Shown here piece after piece: positions 7,627-16,864 of a DNA stretch of 64,000 bases (its first letter is position 1; each line of letters begins with the position of its first letter). Under the pieces are notes generated by a model that saw only the letters and a list, made by a program, of their open reading frames with translations, made no database searches and was not told the origin of the DNA. Both the position numbers and the translations under genes were made by a program. Source of the DNA: Myxococcales bacterium. GTDB taxonomy: Bacteria > Myxococcota > Polyangia > Nannocystales > Nannocystaceae. Location: NCBI GenBank assembly GCA_016793465.1, contig JAEUJW010000040.1:248001-312000 (forward strand). The letters run 5' to 3'.

Positions 7627-10329
7627 ATGGCAAGCTGGGAGATGATGGACAGCTCCCCGACACCTGTCACTGAGCAAGGGCCGAGCAAAGGCTGGCGCGT
7701 TCACAAGGAACGCGGCGCCGACATGATCGGCGAGCTGATCGCCGGCCGTCACCGCATCCTCCGCCGGATCGCGAAGGGCGGCATGGCGGACGTGTTCTTG
7801 GCGAAGGACATGATCCGCAAGGCCCCCGTGGCGATCAAGATCCTCCGCTCGCGGGGTCCCGAGGCCAAGCGCCGGTTCAAGGTCGAGGGTGAGGTCCTGA
7901 GCAACCTTCAGCACGCGGGCATCGTGCGCGCGGTCGACAGGGGCGAGATCGACGGTCAGCCGTTCATGGCGCTCGAGTACATCAAGGGCGAGCCACTGTC
8001 CTCCCGCCTCGCGCGGGGCCCGTTGCCGTGGCGCGAGGTCGTCGCGCTCGGGATCCAGGCCGCTGACGCCGTGCACACACTGCATCTCTTTGGCATCGTC
8101 CACCGGGACCTAAAGCCCGACAACATCATGATCACCACGGACGAGCGCCCCGCGGCCAAGCTGATCGACCTGGGCCTCGCCAGCGTCGGCAAGGAGTTCC
8201 ACGACGCGCAGGACGACTGGTTCACGCCCGACCCGCCGGCACGGCACCAGACCCAGCTCGGGCACCCGATCGGCACGCCGCCCTACCTGCCGCCCGAGGC
8301 GGGGCAATGCCCCGCCGAGCCGCGCCTGGACGTCTACTCGCTGGGGGTGACGCTCTACCAGCTCTGCACGCAGCTCCTACCGCAAGACACAGGCGGGCGA
8401 ACGATCCGCGACGTGTGTCCCGGCAGCGACGCCCCGGACGATCTGTCGCGGCTCCTGCAGGACGCGCTGGCGCCCGACGTAGCCGAGCGCCTGCTGTCCG
8501 CCGATCACCTGCGGCGCGGGCTCGAGGCCATCCTCGCCGCGCACCCGGTGGGCGGCTCGCGCGACCTGTTCGGCGGCTGCTACGATCTCCTCGAGGTGCT
8601 GGGGGTCGGCGCGAGCGCGGTCGTCTACCGCGCGTCGGACCGCGAGCTGTCCCGCGAGGTCGCCGTCAAGGTCATGCGCGACGGGGCGACGAGCGACGAC
8701 GACGTGATCCGCTTCCGCCGCGCGTCCAAGGTGCTCGCGGCCCTGGACCACCCGAACATCCCGCAGATCCATCACCGCGGAACCCACGCGGGGCAGCGCT
8801 TCGTGGTCACGGCGCTGTGCACCGGCAAGCCCGCGACGCTCTACGCGAGGCCAGACAACCACCTGCGCGTGGACGAGGTCCTCGCCGTCGGCGTACAGCT
8901 CGCCGGGGCACTCGCCGCGGTGCACGCTGCCAGCGTCGTCTACCGCGACCTGCACCCGGGCAACGTTCTGATCGCCCGCGGCGACGAGCCGCGCGCGTGG
9001 ATCTTCGACTTCGATCAGGCGCAGGTGTCACCCGCGTTCTACGCGGCGTTGCCCGAGCGGTGGGCGACGCCGCCGGAGGAGAGGCAAGAGCCGCGGCGAG
9101 AGAAGCGGCTGCAAGCGATGGACTACGCTTCCCCCGAGGTTCGGGGCGGCGCGGCCTTCACGACGGCGAGCGACGTCTACGCGCTCGGTCTCCTCCTCTA
9201 CCGCTTACTGACGGGCCGGCGGCCGGTCTCCGCCCTGGGGGACTTGGTGCCGCCTCGCAAGTTTTGTCGATGTCCTCTCGGCCTCGAGGGGCTGATCCTG
9301 GCGATGCTCGAGCCGAGCCCTGACAAGCGTCCGACGATGGCCGGCGTGCTGCTCGCCCTGAAGGACGAGCAGGAAGAATTCGCCGCGGAGAACGAGCCCC
9401 AATCCGCGCCGGCCGTCGACCCGCCTGAAGCTGCGACGGCCAAGCCCGAGGCCGCAGCGGCCGACGTCGCCGACGATCCCGGTGCGGCTCCGGTACACGT
9501 GGCGGCGCCTGTCGCCCCCACGGACGCTGCGGCGGCGCCCGTCGTCCTCCAGGAAGCCGCGGCCGCGGCCGCGGCTCCGGCCGACACCGTGACCGCCGAA
9601 CCCGATGCCGCGCTCGTCAGCTCAACGGACGGCGCGGCGTTGACGACCACGGCCGACGTCGGATCCCCCACGAGCGAACGACGTGACATCGCACGGGCAC
9701 ACGCTCGGCGGCGTGCTCCGGGCTGGTGGGCGCTGGGTCTGACGGCGGCGCTGTGCCTCGTGATCGGGCGAGCGACCGGGCCGCGTGAGCAGGGCGAGCG
9801 CGATGCGTCGGCCCCCGTACGACCCCCGCACGAGGCCAGCGAGCATGCGGGAGGGTCCGTGATAGACGAGCGGGCGGAGCCCTTGGCGGGCGGTGAATCT
9901 GCGGAGCCGCCATCCGTCCCGCCGACCGCGGCCAACACTCCGGCGGCGAGCGGTGTACCCCCCGCGGAGCCTCCATCGGGACTCCCGCCCGCGAACGACA
10001 CGGCGTCCGTGCCGTCTCCGGCCACACCTTCGAAGCACGTAGGCCCACGTGCTTCGCGGCGTGAGACTCTGTCACAGGCCGAAGCGGAAGCGGCTGCCGA
10101 GAAGGCCGTGCCAAGCCTTCGCGACTGCAAAGAAGTCCCCCGCAGCGTGACCGCCGAACTGGACATCGCCCGCGGCCACGCCACCGTCACGTCGCTCAAC
10201 CTCCGCGCCCCTACGCCTGACGATCCTCGCTACCCCTGGCATGGTTGTGCTCGGCGAGCCCTCGAGGGTGTCCGGTACCCGATGAGCGTCACCCCCGGCC
10301 ACGTCCAAATCCGCCTCACCCTCCGATGA
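7627..10329 (+). CDS. Ser/Thr protein kinase with two tandem kinase domains, a TM helix and a C-terminal Cys-pair domain
   Basis: 900 residues if it starts at the ATG at 7627; ATGs at 7645 and 7723 are alternatives. Kinase domain 1 (about 40-305) keeps the lysine of VAIK (K71) and HRDLKPDN (159-166); DFG is DLG. Kinase domain 2 (about 318-590) keeps VAVK (K348), but the catalytic loop reads YRDLHPGN (439-446), DFG is DFD, and the helix-C glutamate appears replaced (FRRASKVL). It may be a pseudokinase or weakly active regulator. An Ala/Pro-rich linker, a TM helix near 698-716 and a C-terminal domain with two Cys (LRDC, HGCARRAL) follow, probably in the periplasm. Such layouts are known in myxobacterial sensor kinases; the tandem pair is unusual. 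Confidence 0.85.
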   Translation: MASWEMMDSSPTPVTEQGPSKGWRVHKERGADMIGELIAGRHRILRRIAKGGMADVFLAKDMIRKAPVAIKILRSRGPEAKRRFKVEGEVLSNLQHAGIVRAVDRGEIDGQPFMALEYIKGEPLSSRLARGPLPWREVVALGIQAADAVHTLHLFGIVHRDLKPDNIMITTDERPAAKLIDLGLASVGKEFHDAQDDWFTPDPPARHQTQLGHPIGTPPYLPPEAGQCPAEPRLDVYSLGVTLYQLCTQLLPQDTGGRTIRDVCPGSDAPDDLSRLLQDALAPDVAERLLSADHLRRGLEAILAAHPVGGSRDLFGGCYDLLEVLGVGASAVVYRASDRELSREVAVKVMRDGATSDDDVIRFRRASKVLAALDHPNIPQIHHRGTHAGQRFVVTALCTGKPATLYARPDNHLRVDEVLAVGVQLAGALAAVHAASVVYRDLHPGNVLIARGDEPRAWIFDFDQAQVSPAFYAALPERWATPPEERQEPRREKRLQAMDYASPEVRGGAAFTTASDVYALGLLLYRLLTGRRPVSALGDLVPPRKFCRCPLGLEGLILAMLEPSPDKRPTMAGVLLALKDEQEEFAAENEPQSAPAVDPPEAATAKPEAAAADVADDPGAAPVHVAAPVAPTDAAAAPVVLQEAAAAAAAPADTVTAEPDAALVSSTDGAALTTTADVGSPTSERRDIARAHARRRAPGWWALGLTAALCLVIGRATGPREQGERDASAPVRPPHEASEHAGGSVIDERAEPLAGGESAEPPSVPPTAANTPAASGVPPAEPPSGLPPANDTASVPSPATPSKHVGPRASRRETLSQAEAEAAAEKAVPSLRDCKEVPRSVTAELDIARGHATVTSLNLRAPTPDDPRYPWHGCARRALEGVRYPMSVTPGHVQIRLTLR

Positions 10330-10420
10330 GCCTGATGTCGTTCGTCGTTCCGTCGTTCATGCCCAGGGTACCGGGCTCCCGTCGGCGCTTTGCAGGCCGC
10401 GGACACCGTCGCTACTATGG

Positions 10421-13400
10421 TCACTGTTTCGGCCGATGTTTTGCGATCTCCGCGAGCACATTTTTTTCAGCAACTATGTTGTAGCCAAATCGACCCGCCA
10501 GACAAAGCACCTCAAGTTCGTTGAGCACGAACCGGCCATCGTGTCGGCGGGCTAGAGCTGAAATATAACCCTCAAAGAAGGCCATGCGAGTATCTCGGGA
10601 TTCTATCTGACGAGAAGCACGATCCAATATGGTCGCGGAGATCATTGCCAAATCCCTGGCGCCAATCCGGAACATGGACACACAATGAAGCAACTTTCCA
10701 AGCTTGGCGACGTCCCAGCCAAGATTGCTCCCCGAGTCAACAAAAACATCCGCGTCAACCGCTGTGCCCTCAACACCAGCAGACAGCATATATGAGAACA
10801 TACGAGATGCAGTCGCGTCGTCAATAAGCCGAAGCTCATGATACCGCTTGACAACGTTAGGGCTGGCGACGTGCGGCAGCGGCAGCTTGGAATCAAGAAA
10901 GACGACGACGGCAAAGTCATCGGTCCACAATACTCTTCCAGTTTCTGATGCAGCCGCTATCGACTGGATCACCGAGGTTGGAAAAAGCCGCGAGAGTTCA
11001 CCCCTGACCTCCTCGGACAAACCTAGAACATGCGTCCCGTCGAGCACCGTGCAGTTGTCTTCGAGCCAATCTAGGGCGTCCTCAATTTTACCTTTCGCTT
11101 GCATCCAAGCGTCGTGACTATAACGATAGTATTCGTAGTGATCGCCAACCTTCTTAGCGAAAGCCCTCTCGCTTCGGTCTTCATTAAGTACAAGTGCTCG
11201 CCATTCGTCGAGAGCGCCCTGTGTGACCGCAAGTCGAGACGATACATCCGCAAATTGGTGCAAGACCCCGCTGTCGAGCAACATCGCCAGGGTTAGGGGG
11301 TCAACCAGAATCTCTGTAGAAGCATCAAGGCTCGAGTAGCTTTCATCCCAACGAGCCCACGTCGATGCTGTCTGCCTGATGAAGCCACCCTTCGCACCCT
11401 GGAACATCGCAAACCCACCGAGAACATTCGTTCTGCGGCCCTGGGCCAGCAAAGATGGAGAAACGATTGGGTTAGCCACCAGTGACTCGAAATCAGGCTG
11501 GGCAGGACCCAGGTCATCGAGAACCTTTGAGAACTTCTCCATGTTGAGGTTCCCAGCCTCATCGTACCCAGGATCAATGAACTTAACGTAGCGTTTCTCC
11601 GGGTGCTGGGCTCCCCACCTGTCCCAGATTCTTCTCTGAAGAAAGAGGTACTTGCTAGTGATCGCCCGAATCACGCAGGACGAAGTTCCTTCTCCACCGC
11701 TGATCGAACAGGTGTCACCGACGGCATGGCCGATTAACGACTTCGCGAATGGGTGCTCCGGAGGAAACTCATCCTTTCCAGGAGAAGCGTCCGGCGCCGA
11801 CTCGATCACGATCCAGACACTCGATGTTGGCCTTTCTACAAGGACGGCGGCATCCGCAACGACCGTGTCTGAGGGGGGAATATCCACTGCACCGGGCCCA
11901 ACTGCATCTGCAAACAGGCGCGCTGCATCGGCGTCATCGGGAGCCCTCCGCACTCGTTGATAGAGAAACTCGATCGCCTTCAGCGGTTCAATTTGATGCA
12001 GAATCGTGGCGACAGTCCTGGCAGTATTATTGGAATAGTTTCCATCACCTATGAGGTATGAAACATTTCGCTCGAGCAAGTCGGGACGACGCAACAGTAT
12101 TGCCAAATGGCAACGCCGCAGGACCATACCCCACGCGAAGCGCTCAACGTCCGCGAAGCGGCTAATCGCTTGTTCTATCAACCTGAGAGCTTGCTCGTAG
12201 TCGCCAAGGCGAATGAGTAGATTTACCTCCAATTCCAGGCTGGCTGGATTTTCCAGTTTGCATTCTCTAAGTCGACGACACACCCGCAAAGTGAAACGAT
12301 CATCGTTGAGGCGCGTGGCGAGTTCTAGCCCGAGAAAATGGCGTTCACCTAAGTTGGGGCGGGGTAGCAGTTTATCGACCCAGATCTGAATTGCCGCACG
12401 ACGCTCGTTACTCGCTTCGGTTCCAGCTAAAGCCTGAGCAACGAAGATTAATTCGTCAAGCGAGGACTCTGTGCTCAGTCTATCACGTAGTCCGTTCGCA
12501 AGAGCGATTGTCTCCTGGGGGCTTCCCCTTCGTTGAAGCGCGAGACAGTACAAGGCATCCCGAAGGGTCTCCCCAAGTGGGCTCGCAAACGTTCTCACTT
12601 GATTCGGGTCAAGATCCGGGTCATTCCTAATCAAGAACCCAATTGCATCCAACGTAAGTTCCGGCTTCGGAGGAGGCTGAGTAGCGAAAAATTCTCTGAT
12701 GCGGTTGCAAACGTCCGCCCAGCCGGTAGGTCCTGCTGTTTCAGCCGTGCCATGTGCTCTTCGGGCGTTGGCTAAACGCAAGATCAATGCCAGCGACGGG
12801 CTCAACTTAAGGTGCCTTAAGATCAGCTTTTCGGCTTTGTCCGGCCGATTCGTTTCTATCAAAAAGTCAGAGTGCCGTTCGATATGCTCCATATCGACGG
12901 GTGTTCCTGGGATAGATAATGCAGAGAAACTTTCCTCGGCTTCCTCTAACCTGCCGAGTCTCCAGAACATTTCGGCTCGCAGGTATAGGATCGTAGAGCG
13001 GGAGGTAGGGCCAAGGTTACGAGCCAACGCCTTTTCCAAGATCGGCTCGATCTCAGCAAGTTCTTCAAGTTCCCGTGTCCCCGGGTCTCCCGGGTTCCGT
13101 CGTCGTAGAACCTCGAATCTTTTCAAGCAGACTGACGCCCTCAACTCGATGAACCGAGACCCAGTGTGATCCGTTGCATCGCCGCGCTTGGCAAAATCTA
13201 GTGCCAAGTCTAGCTCTTCCGCCTGGAAGGCACGCCACCCCAGGGCGTAAAGGATGTTACCTTTCGACAAGAGGGATTCTGGAATCTTGCGATAAATCTC
13301 CTCAAACGGAGTATTTGGATCTGAAGCGTGTATTGATGCCACCTGCATGAGTTCATGCTCGGGCATAATTGCGAGGACTTGGGCACTGGCGTTGAGAACC

Positions 13401-14710
13401 GCGGTATGCTCTTTGCGGTGTAGTAGCGCCAATGCGCGAAATGCTTCTCCATCCTCGGCTGATGGAGAAATCTCCGCTACTTGCTCATAGATCTTAGACG
13501 CGTTCGCTGCGTCCCCACGGGCTTCATGGGCGCTCGCCAGATTGGCGAGGAGGCGCACTCTGTCTCTGTTAGCGAGTTTAGGCCCGAGACGCTCCAAGCA
13601 GTCTGAGAGTGTTATTATGACGTGCTCTGGAGACATCTTAAGGGCGTTTTTTAGCGCCGCGTCAACCTCTTCGCCACCTTCACGGAGGTTCCAGCGAACG
13701 CGACCATCCTTTGCCCCCTTGTAGAGTCCGTTATCGTCATGCCAGTGTGTTCCGCCAGGCGACCATCTCCTGAATCTTACTTCAATTGACAATGCCTGCC
13801 CCTGCTCGTCGGTCTCAATCTCTAGGACATTGAAGGAGTTTGGCCACGATAGGTGTTCGTATAGGCATCCAGCAGCAACGTGCCGCAATTTTCTGCCAGG
13901 TTCGACTTCCTCGATCAATCCCCCGGCATGCAAATGCCCCCTGAGAAGCAGATCTATTTTGTCACTCAGTATTTGCTTCCAATGTCCCGTGTCTGCGAAG
14001 TCAGTTAGGGGGTGATGCACCAGTCCGATGCGCAGCCCCGGAAGCGCCTTTCCGTTTCCGTGCACTAGGCGTCCGACCTGATCGAGTGTCAGGAAGAGGC
14101 GCGTGGAGTCGTAATTGTTACCGGCCAGCCAAGCAGAGTCAAATCCGATTATGTGTATGGGGAATTTGAATTTCGGCAAATCTACTGTGGCGCGATAACC
14201 TAAAAATCCGTGCGGCGACGCGGAGGGCAAGAGTTCCGGCCGTCCAAGATCGTTCTTGACCCAGTCCCAGAAGGCAGATTGGCGCTGCAGAATGGCATCG
14301 CGAAGATCCTCGTTCAACCCCAGTGGAGGTTTTCCTCCGCACATCCACGAGGAAAATTTCAAGTAGTCAACCTGGCTAGCCTTATCTCGTATTTCCTCCC
14401 AAGCGGCAGGGTTGATAGCGCGGTCGATATCATGATTTCCGGGAATCGGAAATACACGATCCCGGGACAGCCCAAACACCTGCAGCGCGTCATCAAGAAG
14501 TTTGGTGATCTGCTGATATTCCTGCGGTTTTCCCCAGTCGGCAATGTCCCCGGTGAAACATATGAGATCGATCGGGCGCTCAGGATCGACAAGTTCGACT
14601 AAGTCTCGCTTCCACGCATCAAGCAAGATTGTACGTTGCCACTCGTTAGCTGAATCCCGTGTACCTGGGTTGTGGAGATCGGAGATGTGAAGGATTCGAA
14701 CAAATGGCAT
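10421..14710 (-). CDS. Metallophosphoesterase-TPR-GreA/B-C-PIN multidomain protein (candidate immunity/conflict gene)
   Basis: 1,429 residues from an ATG with AAGG eight bases upstream. Residues 1-345 are a calcineurin-like phosphoesterase with all metal motifs: D11-x-H13, GD at 54-55, GNHD at 91-94, HH at 232-233 and GHLH at 258-261. Residues about 355-935 are TPR-like helical repeats. Residues about 950-1045 resemble the GreA/GreB C-terminal domain (SLIGHAVGDT, then a strand-rich segment). Residues about 1130-1425 look like a PIN nuclease, with acidic residues at D1137, D1168/E1169 and D1264/D1265. TPR-GreA/B-C-PIN proteins have been proposed as effectors in bacterial conflict systems; the phosphoesterase adds a second catalytic module. 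Base composition is clearly lower in GC than all neighbours, with many AT-ending codons, which points to horizontal acquisition. It stands alone and converges on the double kinase. Confidence 0.85.
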   Translation of the reverse strand: MPFVRILHISDLHNPGTRDSANEWQRTILLDAWKRDLVELVDPERPIDLICFTGDIADWGKPQEYQQITKLLDDALQVFGLSRDRVFPIPGNHDIDRAINPAAWEEIRDKASQVDYLKFSSWMCGGKPPLGLNEDLRDAILQRQSAFWDWVKNDLGRPELLPSASPHGFLGYRATVDLPKFKFPIHIIGFDSAWLAGNNYDSTRLFLTLDQVGRLVHGNGKALPGLRIGLVHHPLTDFADTGHWKQILSDKIDLLLRGHLHAGGLIEEVEPGRKLRHVAAGCLYEHLSWPNSFNVLEIETDEQGQALSIEVRFRRWSPGGTHWHDDNGLYKGAKDGRVRWNLREGGEEVDAALKNALKMSPEHVIITLSDCLERLGPKLANRDRVRLLANLASAHEARGDAANASKIYEQVAEISPSAEDGEAFRALALLHRKEHTAVLNASAQVLAIMPEHELMQVASIHASDPNTPFEEIYRKIPESLLSKGNILYALGWRAFQAEELDLALDFAKRGDATDHTGSRFIELRASVCLKRFEVLRRRNPGDPGTRELEELAEIEPILEKALARNLGPTSRSTILYLRAEMFWRLGRLEEAEESFSALSIPGTPVDMEHIERHSDFLIETNRPDKAEKLILRHLKLSPSLALILRLANARRAHGTAETAGPTGWADVCNRIREFFATQPPPKPELTLDAIGFLIRNDPDLDPNQVRTFASPLGETLRDALYCLALQRRGSPQETIALANGLRDRLSTESSLDELIFVAQALAGTEASNERRAAIQIWVDKLLPRPNLGERHFLGLELATRLNDDRFTLRVCRRLRECKLENPASLELEVNLLIRLGDYEQALRLIEQAISRFADVERFAWGMVLRRCHLAILLRRPDLLERNVSYLIGDGNYSNNTARTVATILHQIEPLKAIEFLYQRVRRAPDDADAARLFADAVGPGAVDIPPSDTVVADAAVLVERPTSSVWIVIESAPDASPGKDEFPPEHPFAKSLIGHAVGDTCSISGGEGTSSCVIRAITSKYLFLQRRIWDRWGAQHPEKRYVKFIDPGYDEAGNLNMEKFSKVLDDLGPAQPDFESLVANPIVSPSLLAQGRRTNVLGGFAMFQGAKGGFIRQTASTWARWDESYSSLDASTEILVDPLTLAMLLDSGVLHQFADVSSRLAVTQGALDEWRALVLNEDRSERAFAKKVGDHYEYYRYSHDAWMQAKGKIEDALDWLEDNCTVLDGTHVLGLSEEVRGELSRLFPTSVIQSIAAASETGRVLWTDDFAVVVFLDSKLPLPHVASPNVVKRYHELRLIDDATASRMFSYMLSAGVEGTAVDADVFVDSGSNLGWDVAKLGKLLHCVSMFRIGARDLAMISATILDRASRQIESRDTRMAFFEGYISALARRHDGRFVLNELEVLCLAGRFGYNIVAEKNVLAEIAKHRPKQ

Positions 14711-15040
14711 GAAAGGGCCTTATGCGGGAAACCGCGGTGTTTTTGCGTTCCAGCGTGTCAGTCCGCCGTGGAGATATCCTCCGGCGCAGCGGTAAAAAAT
14801 TCAAGAGCTGTTGAGTTTGGCACCACCAATCTAGGTCAGAGCTGAACATGCGGTCAGCCCCAGGTGCGCGGTCCAGGCTCGGTACGACCGGGCTGGAGAG
14901 CGTGGCGCGTTATCCCGAGCAGCTCCACTCACGCTCCCACTCGTCTCCCTCGATCTCGCCGTCGATGAACTGGCGGCTGCGCGGAGCTTGTCGAGGTCGC
15001 TCATGCAGAGAGTGCATCGTACACGACGCCGCGCGCAGAA
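14711..15040. other. Intergenic stretch upstream of the acquired gene
   Basis: About 330 bp without a supportable gene. It lies between the start of the phosphoesterase-PIN gene and the end of the leftward kinase/HTH gene. The half near 14711-14850 is AT-richer, with TTGAAT-like and A-tract sequence on the reverse strand that could hold the promoter of the gene at 14710, but I cannot place a convincing -10 box. I found no tRNA, integrase or flanking direct repeat that would mark an integration site. Confidence 0.4.
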
Positions 15041-15232
15041 TTAGGCGGGTCCCGCTGGACGCGGCCAGGCGAGCTTGTGCTTGATGATGCGCCGCTTGAG
15101 CGCGTGGCGCGTCACTCCGAGGAGCTTCGCCGCCTCCAGGATGTTGCCGGCACGGTCGAGTGCCAGCTCGCAGAGCTGGCGCTCGGCTGCCTCCAGGTTG
15201 TGAGACTCGAGGGTCAAGATCGGTGTGGTCAT
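15041..15232 (-). CDS. Small Fis-type helix-turn-helix protein (internal start of the longer frame)
   Basis: 63 residues if translated from the ATG at 15232, which has an AGAGGAAG about 12 bases upstream. The sequence (AAERQLCELAL, AGNILEAAKLLGVTRHALKR) is the DNA-binding part of the Fis / NtrC-tail HTH family, with recognition helix TRHALKRRI. A close paralogue stands alone at 61144-61365 with the same length and arrangement, which supports separate expression here. Such orphan Fis domains could bind DNA as dimers; the target is unknown. It may alternatively be the tail of the truncated kinase. Confidence 0.55.
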   Translation of the reverse strand: MTTPILTLESHNLEAAERQLCELALDRAGNILEAAKLLGVTRHALKRRIIKHKLAWPRPAGPA

Positions 15233-16207
15233 GCTCGATGGACTTCCTCTGCGCGAGACCGATTCAACTGAGGCGTGCACAGCCGCCCGCCCGGTCCATG
15301 AGGGGGCTGCTTGGTCACACAAGTCCCGCCAGGCCCCCCCTGGTTCCGTCTCCTGGTTTTCTCCAAACCCACGGAGACCTGTGGGGGTGTCCTGGAGATT
15401 GGCACGATAAATTATGGGCGAATTAAGCCCTGCAATCTCGCGCATTTGGGCTTGCTTGCGGGCTGTCGGGCGTTGCGAGAAATGCAGGGCTGAGAAGAAG
15501 CTGTACTGATCGCTGCGCGCGTCGACGGGTTCGCCGCGGGCCTGCTCGGGCGCCATGTAGCCGGGCGTGCCGGCGAAGTCGTGGGTCGGCGTGCCGGCGC
15601 TGGTCGCCGGGTTGACGCCGGCCTGTTCGCTCGTCGAACCGGCGGCGCGGGCCAGTCCGAAGTCGGCGACGCGCACGCGGCCGTCGACGGCGATGAGCAC
15701 ATTGGCCGGCTTGAAGTCGCGGTGGACGAGGCCAGCGTCGTGGGCGGCGGCCAGGCCCTCGCCGGCGGCCACGAACACCGCGAGGATGGTGGCGACGCTC
15801 CGCTCGGCAGTCAGCCAGGCGCGGAGGTCGACGCCGTCGACCCACTCAACGGCGATGAAGATCTGACCCGCGTGTTCGCCGACCTCGTGGACCGCGAGCA
15901 CGTTCGGGTGGGCCAGGCGGGCCATCGCCCGCGCCTCGCGGAGCATCCGCGCGGCCGCCCGCGGGTCGGCGTCGGTGCGGTGCAGCTTCAGGGCGACGCG
16001 GCGCTCGAGCTCGCGGTCGTGGGCGCTGTAGACCACGCCCATCCCGCCCCGGCCGAGCTTGCGCTCGACGACGTAGCGACCGGCGATCTCGCTGCCCGGG
16101 GCCAGCGCGGGGGCCAACGGCGGGGCCGCGGCGAGCAGGCGCAGGAGTTCGTCCAGGCGCTCGTCGCGGGGGCCGGACTCGTCGCTGATGTCATCGGGAG
16201 CAGCCAT
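15041..16207 (-). CDS. Ser/Thr kinase truncated after subdomain VIII-IX, in frame with a Fis-type HTH
   Basis: The open frame is 388 codons. Residues 44-240 are a canonical kinase N-lobe and catalytic centre: GRGGMGVV loop, K74, HRDFKPAN (162-169), DFG (182-184) and APE (219-221). Homology stops abruptly at SDQYSFFSAL (about 240), where helices F-I should follow. Residues 241-325 have no kinase character and are encoded by a hairpin-rich segment. Residues 326-388 are a complete Fis-type HTH with its own ATG at 15232. I infer a kinase gene broken by deletion or insertion whose frame happens to stay open into the next gene; a true fusion is possible. It lies 57 bp after the sigma factor gene, a usual pairing in myxobacteria. 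Confidence 0.6.
   Translation of the reverse strand: MAAPDDISDESGPRDERLDELLRLLAAAPPLAPALAPGSEIAGRYVVERKLGRGGMGVVYSAHDRELERRVALKLHRTDADPRAAARMLREARAMARLAHPNVLAVHEVGEHAGQIFIAVEWVDGVDLRAWLTAERSVATILAVFVAAGEGLAAAHDAGLVHRDFKPANVLIAVDGRVRVADFGLARAAGSTSEQAGVNPATSAGTPTHDFAGTPGYMAPEQARGEPVDARSDQYSFFSALHFSQRPTARKQAQMREIAGLNSPIIYRANLQDTPTGLRGFGENQETEPGGAWRDLCDQAAPSWTGRAAVHASVESVSRRGSPSSMTTPILTLESHNLEAAERQLCELALDRAGNILEAAKLLGVTRHALKRRIIKHKLAWPRPAGPA
15426..15491. repeat. Palindromic element at the kinase truncation point
   Basis: AGCCCTGCA-A-TCTCGC (15426-15441) is the inverted partner of GCGAGA-AA-TGCAGGGCT (15475-15491), with only a small bulge, around a GC-rich 33-base centre. The outer edge of the right arm (15491) lies where kinase homology ends (codon 240, about 15488). 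This suggests a small palindromic (REP/MITE-like) insert or a hairpin-mediated deletion. No coding capacity of its own. Confidence 0.55.
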
Positions 16208-16264
16208 CGCCGCCGCGTCAGCGTATCGCAGGCGTCGCGGGCGGAGGCGCGTCGGCGCGGCGGG

Positions 16265-16864
16265 TCACGTCGACCCGCGCAGCCGCGCGGCGAGGCGGGC
16301 CTTGAGGCGTTCGAACCGCTTGCGCAGGGCGGTCGCCTGGCGGCGTAGCGCGGCCTCGTCGGGGTCCTCGTCGTCGGCGGCGAACACCCGCGCGATCTCG
16401 ATCCAGGCCATGCCGCGGTCGATCCGCAGGATCAGCAGCGCCTGCTCCTCCTCGGCCAGGCCGGCGCGGAGGCGCGACAGCTCGTCGTGCACGGACGTGC
16501 GGAGGAACGGCGCCGTGGCGCTGCGCACCCGGTCGACCACCGCCGCGAGCTCGGCCGTCGGCGCCGCCCGGCGCGCGGCGACGCGGGCGCGTCGGCGGCT
16601 GGCGAGGACCACGCGGCGGGCGATCGCGTGGGCCCACACGCGGAAACTGCTATCCCAGCGGAACCGCGGCAGCGCCGACCACATCGCCGCCGCGAATCCG
16701 GCGAAGGCGTCGTCCACGTCGAGCTCGCCGGCGAACGCGGCCATGTACCCGAGCAGCTCGGGGCCGTACGCCGCGAGGCCCCGGGTCGCCACCCCCGCGA
16801 GATCGCCGCGGCGGGCCCGCTCGCGCAGCTCCTCCTCCAGGCCCAGCCGGTCCGCCGCCGTCAT
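16265..16864 (-). CDS. ECF-type RNA polymerase sigma factor
   Basis: 199 residues from the ATG at 16864. Region 2 is visible as DDAFAGFAAAMWSALPRFRWDS followed by FRVWAHAIARRVVLASRRR (about residues 50-95). Region 4 is visible as LSRLRAGLAEEEQALLILRI and the HTH AWIEIARVFAADDEDPDEAALRRQATALRKRFERLKARL. This matches the extracytoplasmic-function sigma group that myxobacteria often pair with Ser/Thr kinases; here the next gene is a (truncated) kinase. No dedicated anti-sigma gene is next to it. Three TGTC-type palindromes lie upstream and may regulate it. Confidence 0.8.
   Translation of the reverse strand: MTAADRLGLEEELRERARRGDLAGVATRGLAAYGPELLGYMAAFAGELDVDDAFAGFAAAMWSALPRFRWDSSFRVWAHAIARRVVLASRRRARVAARRAAPTAELAAVVDRVRSATAPFLRTSVHDELSRLRAGLAEEEQALLILRIDRGMAWIEIARVFAADDEDPDEAALRRQATALRKRFERLKARLAARLRGST

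Noticed and set aside
10330..15040. Defined genomic island with attachment sites around the phosphoesterase-PIN gene
   Set aside because: Only the gene itself differs in composition. I found no tRNA, integrase, transposase or flanking direct repeat.
14848..15084. A 78-codon plus-strand frame
   Set aside because: Arg/Ser-rich composition, no ribosome binding site, and it overlaps the end of the HTH gene in antisense.
15426..15491. Integron attC site
   Set aside because: It is a long hairpin, but the required GTTRRRY/RYYYAAC core boxes and an integrase are absent.
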